From: Candidatus Latescibacterota bacterium
GTDB lineage: Bacteria; Latescibacterota; UBA2968
Direction of reading: 5' to 3'
Length of the DNA stretch: 64,000 nt
NCBI GenBank assembly: GCA_022824945.1
Contig: JAJDYX010000005.1
Location: 146,802-210,801 of the forward strand
Numbering within the stretch: position 1 is the first letter of the stretch; each line of letters starts with the position of its first letter. Below, in pieces: positions 30,204 to 39,603 of this stretch. The notes under the pieces are model-generated. The model was not told the DNA's origin. It saw nothing but the letters and a program-made list of their open reading frames with translations, and did not search any database. The translations under genes were made by a program, and so were the position numbers.

Positions 30204-31061
30204 TTAATGCAAATAAGATTTCAGCGGACGGCTGCGCGAGGTATGGCGCAATCGCCGAAGTGCTTTCTCTTTAATCTGACGCACGCGCTCTCGAGTCAAT
30301 CCAAAACGTTCGCCAATCTCCTCGAGGGTAAGAGGCTGTTCGCGATTGATGCCAAAATAAAGTGTAATGACTTCGGCTTCACGGGGGGTAAGAGTAGCGA
30401 GGGCTTTTTCTATTTCTCGTCTGAGTGCGTCATCGAGAAGTGGATCGTCGGGTGGGGGCTGCATGCCGTCTTCAAGCACATCGAGCAAATTGTTGTCTTC
30501 GCCATCTTTAAATGGCGCATCCAGTGAAAGATGCCGGCTCGAAATTTTGAGCGTATCGCGCACTTCGAAATCATTCATGCCGAGTTCATCGGCAATTTCA
30601 CCCGGGCTGGGTTCGCGTCCATACTCCTGTTCGAGACCGCTCGATGCCTTGCCGATTTTGTGGAGCGCACCAACCCGATTCAGCGGCAAGCGAACAATGC
30701 GAGACTGCTCTGCAAGAGCCTGTAAAATCGCCTGTCGGATCCACCACACGGCATAAGAAATAAATTTGAAACCCTTAGTTTCATCAAAACGCTGGGCGGC
30801 TTTGATGAGTCCAAGATTCCCTTCGTTGATCAGGTCGCCCATCGAAAGGCCCTGATTCTGGTATTGTTTAGCGACACTTACCACAAATCTCAAATTGGCT
30901 GTGGTCAATTCTTCCAGGGCTCCTTGATCGCCCTTTTTTATTCGTTTGGCCAGCACGACTTCCTGATCTGCCGTAAGCAACGCGACTTCGCCAATTTCCT
31001 GCAAATACTGATCCAGTGATTCGTCTTCACGAGCATAAGGTCTTTTAGATAGTCTTGGCAC
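30204..31061 (-). CDS. rpoD: Sigma-70 family RNA polymerase sigma factor, probably the primary one
   Basis: 285 residues from GTG 31061, which has AAGGAGAGG eight bases upstream; an ATG-type start further up at 31118 is less likely. It contains region 1.2 ([18 protein letters not shown]), region 2 with the core-binding and -10 segment ([48 protein letters not shown]), region 3 and region 4 with the -35 helix-turn-helix ([29 protein letters not shown]). Region 1.1 is absent, as in the primary sigma factors of Bacteroidetes. It is transcribed alone, downstream of the microcompartment-type genes. Primary rather than alternative is inference. Confidence 0.88.
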   Translation of the reverse strand: MPRLSKRPYAREDESLDQYLQEIGEVALLTADQEVVLAKRIKKGDQGALEELTTANLRFVVSVAKQYQNQGLSMGDLINEGNLGLIKAAQRFDETKGFKFISYAVWWIRQAILQALAEQSRIVRLPLNRVGALHKIGKASSGLEQEYGREPSPGEIADELGMNDFEVRDTLKISSRHLSLDAPFKDGEDNNLLDVLEDGMQPPPDDPLLDDALRREIEKALATLTPREAEVITLYFGINREQPLTLEEIGERFGLTRERVRQIKEKALRRLRHTSRSRPLKSYLH

Positions 31062-31261
31062 TTCGTCAACCTCTCCTTCTTTGCACAGGGGATTTGTGCA
31101 GGTAGATAACACCTGCAAGGATAAAGGACAAAGGTCTTAGCACAACAAAGGGAGAATCTTACATGAATACCTCCTATGTTACCCAATTGCCAGTGCCAAA
31201 TCCCATCCCTTTCTCGACACGGCAACGAGACTCTAACTTCTGGTGGGGCCAGAAGATGTTT

Positions 31262-31579
31262 CTACGCTTCTTTATCTGCTTCTTGTAATACTTTGAATTG
31301 CGCTTCCTGGTTTTGCAATTGCTCTTCGAGTTTGTTAATGGTCGCGATGTGATCTTGAACCGCCTCAGTTTGTGCCTCAATGGCGGCTTCATGATCTTTG
31401 AGTTCATCGTATATTTGTCCGCCAAGTTCAGTAAATGCATCGTGAATGGCGTGGCGGGTGCGCGCAATATCGAGACGTGCGCGACCGAGTTTGCCCAAAT
31501 ACTCGGCTTTTTCCGCTGCTGTAGCCGCGCCATCGCGAAGACCTTGCTTGATTCTTTCCCAAAGAGTTTCGGTGTTCAT
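31262..31579 (-). CDS. Coiled-coil protein paired with the microcompartment shell gene
   Basis: 105 residues from ATG 31579 (preceded by CTGGAG), 16 nt after the shell gene stop. The N-terminal part (ERIKQGLRDGAATAAEKAEYLGKLGRARLDI ... FTELGGQIYDEL) resembles small bacterial proteins of unknown role with an amphipathic helix. The C-terminal half is a coiled coil (INKLEEQLQNQEAQFKVLQ). No membrane segment. Its tight coupling to a shell protein suggests an accessory or scaffolding role, but that is only inferred. The longer upstream frame is a shadow. Confidence 0.65.
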   Translation of the reverse strand: MNTETLWERIKQGLRDGAATAAEKAEYLGKLGRARLDIARTRHAIHDAFTELGGQIYDELKDHEAAIEAQTEAVQDHIATINKLEEQLQNQEAQFKVLQEADKEA

Positions 31580-31595
31580 TGTGTTTGCTCCAGCA

Positions 31596-32042
31596 TTAAG
31601 CGTCAGTTTGATTTCTGTTTGCCCTGCGAAGTTCGGATAGCAATTGCGCTCGATTTGCGCGTGAAATTTCCCGCCCTTGAATCGCAATGCCCGGCGTTTC
31701 ACGAGCGATCTGGCGCAGACGATGTACTGGCAGACTTTCGAGATCCGTTTCGTCCGTTTCACCCGTGTTTTCCATCAACCCAAAAACATCGACGAGGTCT
31801 TCGTGTGGATTCGGGATCACATGATGTGCCACCAGAGTGCCCACCTGTTGCGCAGCCTGCACTCCTGCCTCAACCGCGGCCTGTACTGCGCCAACATCGC
31901 CTAAAACGCGAATCGAAATAATACCACCTTCTATTTGTTCAACAGCAGACAACTCAACGGCCGCTGCTTTGGTTGCTGCATCGGCCGCTTCGGTAACGCC
32001 GACAAAACCCAGCGTTTCAATGAGTCCAAGAGCAGGTTTCAT
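31596..32042 (-). CDS. BMC-domain shell protein with C-terminal SAP/Rho-N-like extension
   Basis: 148 residues. Residues 2-90 are a hexamer-type bacterial-microcompartment shell domain: ALGLIETLGFVGVTEAADAA, then VELSAVEQIEGGIISIRVLGDVGAVQAAVEAG and HVIPNPHEDL. The pore loop reads EGG. A linker (ENTGETDETD) leads to a helical tail at about 101-142 (LPVHRLRQIARETPGIAIQG ... NRAQLLSELRRAN) that looks like a SAP or Rho-N nucleic-acid-binding fold. No encapsulated enzyme, vertex protein or second shell gene is nearby, so it is a stand-alone or satellite locus. The tail assignment is from pattern only. Confidence 0.88.
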   Translation of the reverse strand: MKPALGLIETLGFVGVTEAADAATKAAAVELSAVEQIEGGIISIRVLGDVGAVQAAVEAGVQAAQQVGTLVAHHVIPNPHEDLVDVFGLMENTGETDETDLESLPVHRLRQIARETPGIAIQGREISRANRAQLLSELRRANRNQTDA

Positions 32043-32402
32043 AGATGCTTATTTCCAAACAAAGAAAAGCGGCTACTCAAAACGCCATATGCGTATGAAC
32101 AGCCGCCGAATGAATCAACTCAACGGTGTGTATTTTTGGCAGAGAAAATGAAAATAGTGGTATGATCCAACGGAAGGTTCATTAGACTTGCCAATCTACT
32201 AATGTGTTGATTTATATGGATACCGCGAAAATCAAAAGTAACAAATTTGAGGTCGGATGTCACGCATTTTTTTACATGTGAAAGCTGTTCTAATGTTATG
32301 TATTGTAATATAGTTATGCAACTTATAAATAAAAGGTTGTGGTAGGAGCGGCATCCCTGCCGCGATCAAATCGGGATTCTTATGTTTATCCAATAATATA
32401 TA
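32043..32402. other. Intergenic region upstream of the shell gene
   Basis: A 360-nt gap between the shell gene (leaving leftward) and the end of the beta-propeller gene. It is AT-rich, should hold the shell-gene promoter (no convincing -35/-10 pair seen), and contains a REP-like hairpin at 32341-32365. No ORF with coding character. Confidence 0.5.
32341..32365. repeat. REP-like palindrome
   Basis: GGTAGGAGCGGCATCCCTGC and following CGCGA form an imperfect palindrome (GCGGCA ... TGCCGC). Its form resembles the GTAGGAGCGGC-type extragenic palindromes of other bacteria. There is one copy in the window, so repetition is not shown. Confidence 0.4.
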
Positions 32403-33839
32403 TCACCTGCGAAAACGACTCAGCCCCTCAGCAGTGCCAAACCAGACATATCCGCCATCTCGAAGAACAACCTGTACCCGTGTGTGCGCAAGACCATCGT
32501 ACATTGTGTAATGCGTCCACAGGTGGCGCGGCACATCCAGAAGAAAAGCCCCTGCGCCCGTGGCAACCCACACCTCATTGCTATCGGCCTCAATTGAGAC
32601 GCGGTCTCTCCCGCCTATCTCGGTGAGGGGATACTCGCGCCAGGTATTGTCTCCTGGGCGGTATCGCACAACTGCTGATAGAGCTTCTGTAGCAAGCCAC
32701 AGATTATTGTTGTGCATAGCCAGCGCGCGTACCCGGCGTTTGGCAATATTATTTGCCACAGGTCGCCAGGTGCGATCCCCTCGGGCACATTGAAAAAGAC
32801 CGCTTTCAGTACCTGCCCATATATAATTGGGACCTGCAACCATGGCGTGAATAATCGCGTATTCGCTACCCTGCACATAGTCGAGCGAATCGGCTTTGAT
32901 ATCCAGCATTGCCAAACCGCGTTCCGAGCCGATCCAGAGAATATTGTCGTCGCGTGCCAGTGCCTGCACCCGTCCCCAACGGCGGGTTTCGCGATACGTA
33001 AACCATTGTCCCGTGCGTCTGTAATACCGCATCAGACCATTATGAGTGCCAAACCACACATTTTCACCACCGGGTAATATCGTGACAATCTGGGGATCGT
33101 CCAGACCGATGATGCGGTTGGCTTCAAAATATTCCCACGTATTTGTACCAGGGCGATATCGGGTAATGCCTCGCGCAGGTGCGCGATAGGTATCCGCGCC
33201 CCCGATCCACAAAACATCGCCATCGCGTGCAATAGCGGTAACATTTTCTTCCAGCGGACCATAAGTGAGAAATGAAAGCTGACCATCGAGGAGTTCGGCC
33301 TGTCCCACACCCAGTCCCCATGTGGCGATCCAGAGATGGCGCCAGGAGTCAATCAATACATCTGTAATCGCATAGTTGCGCCGGGGACCTATGACCTGGC
33401 GGTCATCGAGATAATACCCAAAAGGTGGAAAAACCTGAGGGATTTGGGGAACTGACCGGGGTGTGTGGAGATATGCAGGAGGCCTACCCCCCGGCATGAC
33501 ACTCTGCACGCCAGTGAGCCAACGGCCCACACCCGAAGGCGTTTCAAACCACAGGTCACCCGTATCGCTATCATAAGCAATCCGCTGCACCCTGTTATCG
33601 GGCAGGCCATCGCGGGTTGTTACCGGGCTCAACCATGTCTTGGCAAACCGGTCATAGCGGCGAATGCCTCCGGTCGTCGCCACAAAAATAACCGTCGGGC
33701 TTTCCGCTATGGAGGTGACGTAATTCATGCTGGTAAAATTTTCCCAGCGATCACGATCGTACGCGGATGAAGGCGCGGAGAGCAGAACGGTCAGAAGCGC
33801 GATAGAGAATCGCACTGCACGTCGGTAAATTAAAAACAT
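32403..33839 (-). CDS. Secreted beta-propeller protein of the two-component-regulator-propeller type
   Basis: 478 residues with a hydrophobic N-terminus (AVRFSIALLTVLLSAPSSA) consistent with a signal peptide. About nine propeller blades recur, each with DxxxLWFGTxxGLxRY-type strands, for example DSDTGDLWFETPSGVGRWL and GGYVWFGTAEGLSRFRR. Such propellers are normally sensor parts of hybrid histidine kinases; here there is no kinase, so it is a free-standing exported propeller. Its start overlaps the stop of the upstream oxidase gene (TAATG), which implies coupling, although oxidase and propeller are an unusual pair. Confidence 0.82.
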   Translation of the reverse strand: MFLIYRRAVRFSIALLTVLLSAPSSAYDRDRWENFTSMNYVTSIAESPTVIFVATTGGIRRYDRFAKTWLSPVTTRDGLPDNRVQRIAYDSDTGDLWFETPSGVGRWLTGVQSVMPGGRPPAYLHTPRSVPQIPQVFPPFGYYLDDRQVIGPRRNYAITDVLIDSWRHLWIATWGLGVGQAELLDGQLSFLTYGPLEENVTAIARDGDVLWIGGADTYRAPARGITRYRPGTNTWEYFEANRIIGLDDPQIVTILPGGENVWFGTHNGLMRYYRRTGQWFTYRETRRWGRVQALARDDNILWIGSERGLAMLDIKADSLDYVQGSEYAIIHAMVAGPNYIWAGTESGLFQCARGDRTWRPVANNIAKRRVRALAMHNNNLWLATEALSAVVRYRPGDNTWREYPLTEIGGRDRVSIEADSNEVWVATGAGAFLLDVPRHLWTHYTMYDGLAHTRVQVVLRDGGYVWFGTAEGLSRFRR

Positions 33840-35074
33840 TACAACTCATCCAAATCAATATAGGCGTCTTTATTACCTTGTTCTCTGTCTTTTTCTGCAC
33901 GACGTAAATCTTTAATAGCTTTGTCATCCAATGGGATCTCGAACATAGCACTCGCCGCCTCAAATTCGGGTATCGTTGTCTTGCCATTAAGGCTAAGCTC
34001 AGACAAAATGCGACCTGTGAGCGGCCCGAACTTAAAACCGTGTCCAGAAAAGCCCGCCCCGATGACCACATTGGGATTATCCGGATGGACATCCAGAATA
34101 AAGTCCTCAGTACCCGTATTGGTATAAAGACAGGTCTCCCAATCGAGAAACCGCTCAACAGGCGGAACAAATTGCTCTTGAATAAACACGCGAAGATCCT
34201 CAATCGCATCCTCTGGCATCTGCGTGGGCACATCGTCGGGATCGTCGTCAACGCCGCTGACAATATGTTTGGCCAGCTTGATTCCATCGCGTCCAAATTG
34301 CGGAAGACCGTAATAACTTATATCGCCCTGGCGCAAAAGATAGCCCCAAACCGGAAAAGCCCCGGGTTGAAACTCCTCCCGCGCCCCCTCAAGCTGGAAA
34401 AACCCAACCGTCTGGCGCGCCACTGCAACGCGCGATTTCAGAACCGGAAGCAAGCGAGACACCCAGGGACCAGCCGTCACAATCAGTCGTTCCGTCTCAA
34501 AATCCCCCGCAGAAGTCTCCACGCGAATGGGATCGCGGGTAATATCAACGCGCTGCACAGTCGTATTCTCACGGATCTCCCCACCCTGCCTGCGAATCAG
34601 ATGAATAAGAGACTGAACAGCCTGCGCAGCAGCCACAAGTCCAGCCGTGCGATCATGGAGAACACCAGCGGCATTGTCAAACCGAAAGACCGGAAAGCGT
34701 TTCCGGCCCTCTTCGGGCGTGAGAGTTTCAACATCCACACCAACCTCTGTCACAGCCTCGGCATAGCTCGTGTATTTCCCCCCAGGCGGACCAAAAAAAC
34801 AGCCGGGCGTGGGATAGATAAGCTGAACACCTGCATCGCGCTCGAGCTGGGGCCACGACTCGCCGTGTGCAATTTGCATCAAACGCACATAATCTGCATT
34901 CACATAAGCACTGCGGGTAATGCGCGAATCCCCGTGTGAACTACCCCGGCCATGAGCGAGTCCAAATTGTTCAATCAGGCCAACATCGCGTATCCCCTGC
35001 CGCAAGAGATGATAGCATGTACACAGGCCATTAATCCCCGCGCCAATAATGAGTGTATGGTATGTAGAAGACAT
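33839..35074 (-). CDS. Monomeric sarcosine oxidase / N-methyl-tryptophan oxidase family flavoenzyme
   Basis: 411 residues. The FAD-binding GAGING motif is at residues 11-16, followed by FGLAHGRGSSHGDSRITRSAY, the family's active-site loop. Cysteine C315 in DWETCLYTNT sits exactly where monomeric sarcosine oxidase attaches FAD covalently. The enzyme oxidises N-methyl amino acids to the demethylated amine, formaldehyde and hydrogen peroxide. No signal peptide. The natural substrate cannot be fixed from sequence: sarcosine, N-methyltryptophan and other secondary amines are all possible. Its stop shares a base with the next start. Confidence 0.9.
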   Translation of the reverse strand: MSSTYHTLIIGAGINGLCTCYHLLRQGIRDVGLIEQFGLAHGRGSSHGDSRITRSAYVNADYVRLMQIAHGESWPQLERDAGVQLIYPTPGCFFGPPGGKYTSYAEAVTEVGVDVETLTPEEGRKRFPVFRFDNAAGVLHDRTAGLVAAAQAVQSLIHLIRRQGGEIRENTTVQRVDITRDPIRVETSAGDFETERLIVTAGPWVSRLLPVLKSRVAVARQTVGFFQLEGAREEFQPGAFPVWGYLLRQGDISYYGLPQFGRDGIKLAKHIVSGVDDDPDDVPTQMPEDAIEDLRVFIQEQFVPPVERFLDWETCLYTNTGTEDFILDVHPDNPNVVIGAGFSGHGFKFGPLTGRILSELSLNGKTTIPEFEAASAMFEIPLDDKAIKDLRRAEKDREQGNKDAYIDLDEL

Positions 35075-35124
35075 AGTTGTATGATAAAGAGATTGCTGTA
35101 ACGCACCTCAAATGTCGTGATTCA

Positions 35125-36702
35125 TCACATGCCCCAGATATCGATCTCAATTCCACTGCGCGACGTCTGGCGACGGTGGAATACCTTGTCTGCCCAGTGC
35201 CTGCCTTCACGGCGGTCAAAAACCACCAGATGCCCCGCCTCTGCAGCGCATCGATCCATATATTCCGAGGTCTGTTCCAGACCATCGGCAATGGTTTGTT
35301 CCAGGCCCTTATGGAGAATTTTGCATTCGATCACGATTTTGCGCGTCTGACTGCCCTGCGGCCAGACGATCAGCAAATCCGTGCGCATCCGGCCAAGGCC
35401 ATATTCTCGCTCAATGCGTCCACCGCTGTTGACAATGCGTTGGAGAAAAGCTTGCAACAGCAACTGTGGACCGGCTTCCCGATACTCGAATCGCGTTACC
35501 CAATGCTCTGAGTGCTCGCGGAAGAAGGTCTGGAACGCGGTCATCAATTTGACCACATTCAGGCCACCATCGGCATTGACGTACCAGGTCGTGTCCTGGA
35601 CAAGACCCGCTTGTGCAGCGTAGGTCAGTTCGCGCGGCACGACTTCTGCATAGATGGGGTTGGCGATGCGCAATGGATCGTCTTTGGCGATCATGCCCAG
35701 ATCGCGGACGTATTCGAGGTCTCGGGCAGAGAACGCACTCTCTTCTGCCCCGCTCAAAAGCGGTTCGACAACGCGGCGCACGCGGTCTTCTTGTAATTTG
35801 TCCGCCAATTGATCCAGATGTGTCTCTCGGCGCAGGATGAGCTGCTCTTGCGCTTCGCGGATGTCGTCTGCGGTGATCATACAGAGTCGATCTGCGGTAT
35901 CACCGTCCTGGAAGCAGGTCTCGTCAGCCAGTGCATTGACCAGCCACGGCTGTCCTTGTGTCTGCGTCCAGATCAGTTCCAGCGCGTCGGGGGTGAACGC
36001 CTGTCCCGTGTCTTCGGTGTGCTGACCGAGTAATGCATGTACCTGGTCCCTTGAGAAGTCGCCCAGGCGCAATGACTGCGCCTTGATGTTGAACGCACTG
36101 CCACCGGCGATGAGCGCGTTCTCTGCTGTTGACTGGATGCGGTAATCGCGCACATCGCGCACGCCGCACAATATCACGCTTTGCGGAAAACTCGCCGGAC
36201 GCAGGTCGTAGCCTGCTCGCAATTGACGCAACACGGACAGGAGCGCGTCGCCAATCAGGGCATCGATCTCGTCAATGAGTAGCACCAATGGCTTCGGGTC
36301 GGCCATCGCCCAGTGCATCAATGCCTCCTGTAAAGCAGCACCCGGTCCAACCTCGGCAAGAAGACCAGGCCAGATCCCGGTCAAAAATTCGTCGCCGAGT
36401 GTCAAGCGTGCCCGAGACGCCAATCCGGCCAAAATGGTACGCGTCACCTGTTCCACATCTTCGCGCCCGGCTTGCCCACCTTCGACATTGACGTACACAC
36501 AGCGATAGTCGTCCCCCGCGTTGAGCAAGTCGCGCAGGGCCAGCAAGGCAGAGGTCTTGCCCGTCTGCCTGGGCGCGTGCAGGACGAAATAGCGTTTGTC
36601 GCGGATGAACCTGAGAACCTCGGTAAGGTTGAGCCGTTCCAGAGGCGGGATGCAATAGTGGTCCGCAGCGACCACTGGTCCGCTCGTGTTGAAGAAGCGC
36701 AT
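35125..36702 (-). CDS. AAA-like ATPase fused to a PD-(D/E)XK nuclease domain
   Basis: 525 residues. The N-terminal ATPase has Walker A at 43-50 (APRQTGKT) and Walker B in PLVLLIDEIDALIG, with a sensor-like VILCGVRDVRDYR. A winged-helix-like middle part follows. The last ~120 residues form a restriction-type nuclease: GLGRMRTDLLIVW with the acidic residue, IVIECKILHKG (E-x-K) and a terminal LVVFDRR strand. This ATPase-nuclease pairing occurs in many accessory copies in bacteria of this kind; its role (defence, competition or mobile-element function) is unknown. The start is ATG 36702. It lies next to the left end of the 146-bp-repeat island. Confidence 0.88.
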   Translation of the reverse strand: MRFFNTSGPVVAADHYCIPPLERLNLTEVLRFIRDKRYFVLHAPRQTGKTSALLALRDLLNAGDDYRCVYVNVEGGQAGREDVEQVTRTILAGLASRARLTLGDEFLTGIWPGLLAEVGPGAALQEALMHWAMADPKPLVLLIDEIDALIGDALLSVLRQLRAGYDLRPASFPQSVILCGVRDVRDYRIQSTAENALIAGGSAFNIKAQSLRLGDFSRDQVHALLGQHTEDTGQAFTPDALELIWTQTQGQPWLVNALADETCFQDGDTADRLCMITADDIREAQEQLILRRETHLDQLADKLQEDRVRRVVEPLLSGAEESAFSARDLEYVRDLGMIAKDDPLRIANPIYAEVVPRELTYAAQAGLVQDTTWYVNADGGLNVVKLMTAFQTFFREHSEHWVTRFEYREAGPQLLLQAFLQRIVNSGGRIEREYGLGRMRTDLLIVWPQGSQTRKIVIECKILHKGLEQTIADGLEQTSEYMDRCAAEAGHLVVFDRREGRHWADKVFHRRQTSRSGIEIDIWGM

Positions 36703-36753
36703 CGCTGTGTCTCCCTGTCTGATGCATTAGCTGCCCTGAATATATACAACATT

Positions 36754-36899
36754 GAGAGAGAAAGAGAAAAAATTTGGTATGAACAAACATTGAGGGATTG
36801 ATTTCTCGCTGCGATAGCATATTTTACGCGATGTGTAACTCCAAACATGAGAAAAAGAAAGGAACCTTGTATGCGTATGGCAACAATGCTTACGATACT
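36754..36899 (+). repeat. 146-bp direct repeat, copy A
   Basis: Nearly identical to 43593-43738, with the same length and no gaps needed. It includes a purine-rich start (GAGAGAGAAAGAG), an AT-rich TAGCATATTTTACG stretch that may hold a promoter, a ribosome binding site and the first codons of a signal peptide. In this copy the coding part ends at an in-frame TGA just after the repeat. Confidence 0.9.
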
Positions 36900-36903
36900 G
36901 TGA
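36871..36903 (+). pseudogene. Truncated 5' end of a dockerin-protein gene (or 10-codon leader)
   Basis: ATG 36871 encodes MRMATMLTIL and then TGA. It corresponds to the first ten codons of the paralogue at 43710 (MRIATMLTIL), after which similarity stops. It is either a remnant left by recombination or a leader peptide in front of the gene at 36944. Confidence 0.5.
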
Positions 36904-36943
36904 AGTGAACCTTTAACAATTACAACAAGGAAGGAGTTGCAAA

Positions 36944-39172
36944 ATGCGACTGTACTCATTAATAGCACTAATGCTGATACCAGGAGTAATGCGCTCCTGT
37001 TCAGTTACCACCCCAACAGCTCTTGAAATAAATGCTGCGCACACCCCGTATGATCTAACCACCAAAGCAATACGAACACAAGGAGGGTACAAAGACACAC
37101 TCATTATCGGTGACTTTCCTCCTGCACCTGAAACACCTGATAGAGGTCATGGTGCAATCATGCTTCGAATCATTGCCAGAATGAACGTGCCAAAAGAAAA
37201 TATTATATTTTTTAGTGATTTTGGTGGTGGTGGCGTCAACGCCGGAAACATAGGGCTAAGAGAACTGCTGTCTGGTGACTATGAATCACTACGCCAAAAA
37301 GCCAGAATAGTGCATTTGCCAGTAGAGAATCCACTAAGAAGCGAACGCGATATTCCGAATGTGGCTGCAAGCGATTTAGTGTTTGTTGTCGCAGCAGGAA
37401 ATGTGGATGATTATTATGAAAATGACAGAGATAGATGGAGGATGGAGCACATATACTGGAATCATCCATCATGGAATAATGCCACACGACAGAGAGGGCT
37501 TGAGGCATGGGAAAACTCACAAATCATCAAAGAAAGCAACAAAGTTATTTGGATAACCAACGCAGTGCAAACAACAGCAACAGAAGTAAGGCCTGACACA
37601 GGCGTTGTCTCTTGTGGAGACATTAAGGAGCATTGTTTCACCACTGTCATCGAAGAGAATGCAAGAGGTGATGCGAGGTGGCACACTTCTGGTGCATCAG
37701 CACAGGCTGCAGGCATTACCTTCTATCTTGCACAATTCTATGACACTCCAGAAGAAATTGTTGAAGTGCTGAAAGAATGTGCAGTAGATGTAGGGGAGCC
37801 TGGAATTGACAGAGAGTACGGGCAAGGTGTTATTAATCTCGCCTGTCCTCAAGTGCTAGAGAAAGAGCTTTCGGTTATTCTTGAACACCAACCGACAGTA
37901 AGCAGCACAACGCTTCTTAAGACACCTCCACAAGCAAGAGGAGGAAACCTCACCGGATCCTGGATAGCAAGAAGAATGTCTCTTAGAGCCTATGCACCAC
38001 CTGCGTTAGCAACAGCAATTGATGTAGAGCTCACAGGCACAACAAACGGCATCGCCACCTTTGAAGAAGACGGCACTGCCAAAGTCATGCATACGGTTAC
38101 CGCAACCATAACAGGAAAGTTGCTAATCCCACTCAATGTGACAGTTGAAGAAACAACGGAGGTCTCAGGAAAATACGTTGCCGAGGGAAGCACAGTTACG
38201 GTAGGCACTCATACCTACCGCTACACGGCGACAGAAAATTCTCTGGAAATCTTTAGAAAAATCACTCCGGAAGAATTAGCAGCAGCAATGCCTAACTATC
38301 TAGGAGGAGTGTTCACTCGACCTCTCGTGCAAGGAATGCTGGAAGAAGATGCTCTTGAAATAGTGATGAGATTCACCAAAGATGTACAAGTACCAAGTGT
38401 ACCAAGCAATCTGCAAAAAGCAGAAAGCAGCAGAACAACCATCAGTTTAGGCTGGAGTACTCCAGCAGAAGATGGTGGTGCGCCAATAAGTGAGTACCAA
38501 GTTGCACAATACAGTAAAGACAGTGACTGCAAGACAGGAACGTCAGGAATATTGATACAGCTGTCCGATACTACAGCAGTCATTAAAAACCTGACGGGCA
38601 ACACTGAGTACTACTTCAAGGTACGCGCACGCAACAAGGCTGGCTGGTCTCCGTGGAGTAATTGTATAGCAGCTAAAACAGAAGCGGTTATTGCAACTGT
38701 TCCACAAAACGTTAGGGAATCAGCAAAAACAGACAGTACGATTACACTCGTCTGGGAGATGCCGGAAGATACAGGCGGAGCCGAGATTGAAAAGTATCGT
38801 ATTGGCCTGTATGCAGACCAAGAATGTACCGAGCTAATTGCCAGCGAAGAAGCAGAAAGTACCAAAATCATCTTCACAGGCCTTGCAGACAATACCAGAT
38901 ACTACTTCAGCGTAGAGGCAAAAAATGCTGCTGGGTGGTCTCCTGCAAGTGAGTGCCTTATGAGTATGACTGAAAAGAAAAGGGTTCCTGGTGATTTTAA
39001 TGAAGATGGCGTAATTGACTTCGCTGATTTTTTGCTGTTTGTCAACGTCTTTGGCAGGGAAGAAGGAGACGCTCTGTATAACCCACATATGGACATGGAC
39101 AAGGACGGGGTTATTGCATTCAATGACTTTATCCTGTTCACAGCAATTTTTGGACAATCCATCAGTGGCTAA
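36944..39172 (+). CDS. Exported subtilase-like protein with fibronectin III and dockerin domains
   Basis: 742 residues. The N-terminus is hydrophobic with a cysteine (GVMRSC), so it may be a lipoprotein or have a cleaved signal. Residues ~45-300 resemble a reduced subtilisin fold, with candidate D57 (IIGDF), H69 (RGHGAIML) and Ser in WHTSGASAQAAGI, then VDVGEPGIDREYGQGVINLACP. A beta domain, two fibronectin type III modules (about 485-575 and 580-675) and a paired dockerin-like calcium domain (DFNEDGVIDFADFLLFVNVFG and DMDKDGVIAFNDFILF) follow. AGA-rich codon use differs from core genes. It is a paralogue of the gene at 43710. Protease activity is unproven. Confidence 0.75.
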   Translation: MRLYSLIALMLIPGVMRSCSVTTPTALEINAAHTPYDLTTKAIRTQGGYKDTLIIGDFPPAPETPDRGHGAIMLRIIARMNVPKENIIFFSDFGGGGVNAGNIGLRELLSGDYESLRQKARIVHLPVENPLRSERDIPNVAASDLVFVVAAGNVDDYYENDRDRWRMEHIYWNHPSWNNATRQRGLEAWENSQIIKESNKVIWITNAVQTTATEVRPDTGVVSCGDIKEHCFTTVIEENARGDARWHTSGASAQAAGITFYLAQFYDTPEEIVEVLKECAVDVGEPGIDREYGQGVINLACPQVLEKELSVILEHQPTVSSTTLLKTPPQARGGNLTGSWIARRMSLRAYAPPALATAIDVELTGTTNGIATFEEDGTAKVMHTVTATITGKLLIPLNVTVEETTEVSGKYVAEGSTVTVGTHTYRYTATENSLEIFRKITPEELAAAMPNYLGGVFTRPLVQGMLEEDALEIVMRFTKDVQVPSVPSNLQKAESSRTTISLGWSTPAEDGGAPISEYQVAQYSKDSDCKTGTSGILIQLSDTTAVIKNLTGNTEYYFKVRARNKAGWSPWSNCIAAKTEAVIATVPQNVRESAKTDSTITLVWEMPEDTGGAEIEKYRIGLYADQECTELIASEEAESTKIIFTGLADNTRYYFSVEAKNAAGWSPASECLMSMTEKKRVPGDFNEDGVIDFADFLLFVNVFGREEGDALYNPHMDMDKDGVIAFNDFILFTAIFGQSISG

Positions 39173-39294
39173 GCACACTCCTTTCTGTGTAATGGAGAGT
39201 GCGATGCAAACCCAACATGTTATGCTTCAGATAAAACTGGACTTTTGCGGAGCTTTGATAAGCTATAAATTGGGCTCAGACAAAGGAGGAGTCC

Positions 39295-39603
39295 ATGTCG
39301 AAGAAACGTAAGCAATATACCCCCGAGGAGAAGGTGTCGATATTGCGTCGCCATCTGTTAGATGGCGTGCCCGTATCAGATTTGTGTGACGCACACGGGA
39401 TTCACCCGACGATGTTTTACAAGTGGCAGAAGGTGTTTTTCGAGCAAGGTGCCTCAGCCTTTGCGCCAAAGCAGAGTGTGCATGAGAAACAGCAGGCTAA
39501 AAAGATTGCTGTCTTAGAGGCCAAATTGACAACAAAGAACGAAGTGTTGTCAGAACTGATGGAAGAGCACATATTTCTAAAAAAAAGTCTTGGGGAGACC
39601 TGA
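39295..39603 (+). CDS. IS3-family transposase OrfA
   Basis: 102 residues. A helix-turn-helix (KQYTPEEKVSILRRHLLDGVPVSDLCDAHGIHPTMFYKWQKVF) is followed by a leucine-zipper-like coiled coil (KIAVLEAKLTTKNEVLSELMEE). OrfA binds the terminal repeats. The stop overlaps the probable orfB frame, as in IS3 elements that make OrfAB by programmed frameshifting. It appears intact. Confidence 0.9.
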   Translation: MSKKRKQYTPEEKVSILRRHLLDGVPVSDLCDAHGIHPTMFYKWQKVFFEQGASAFAPKQSVHEKQQAKKIAVLEAKLTTKNEVLSELMEEHIFLKKSLGET

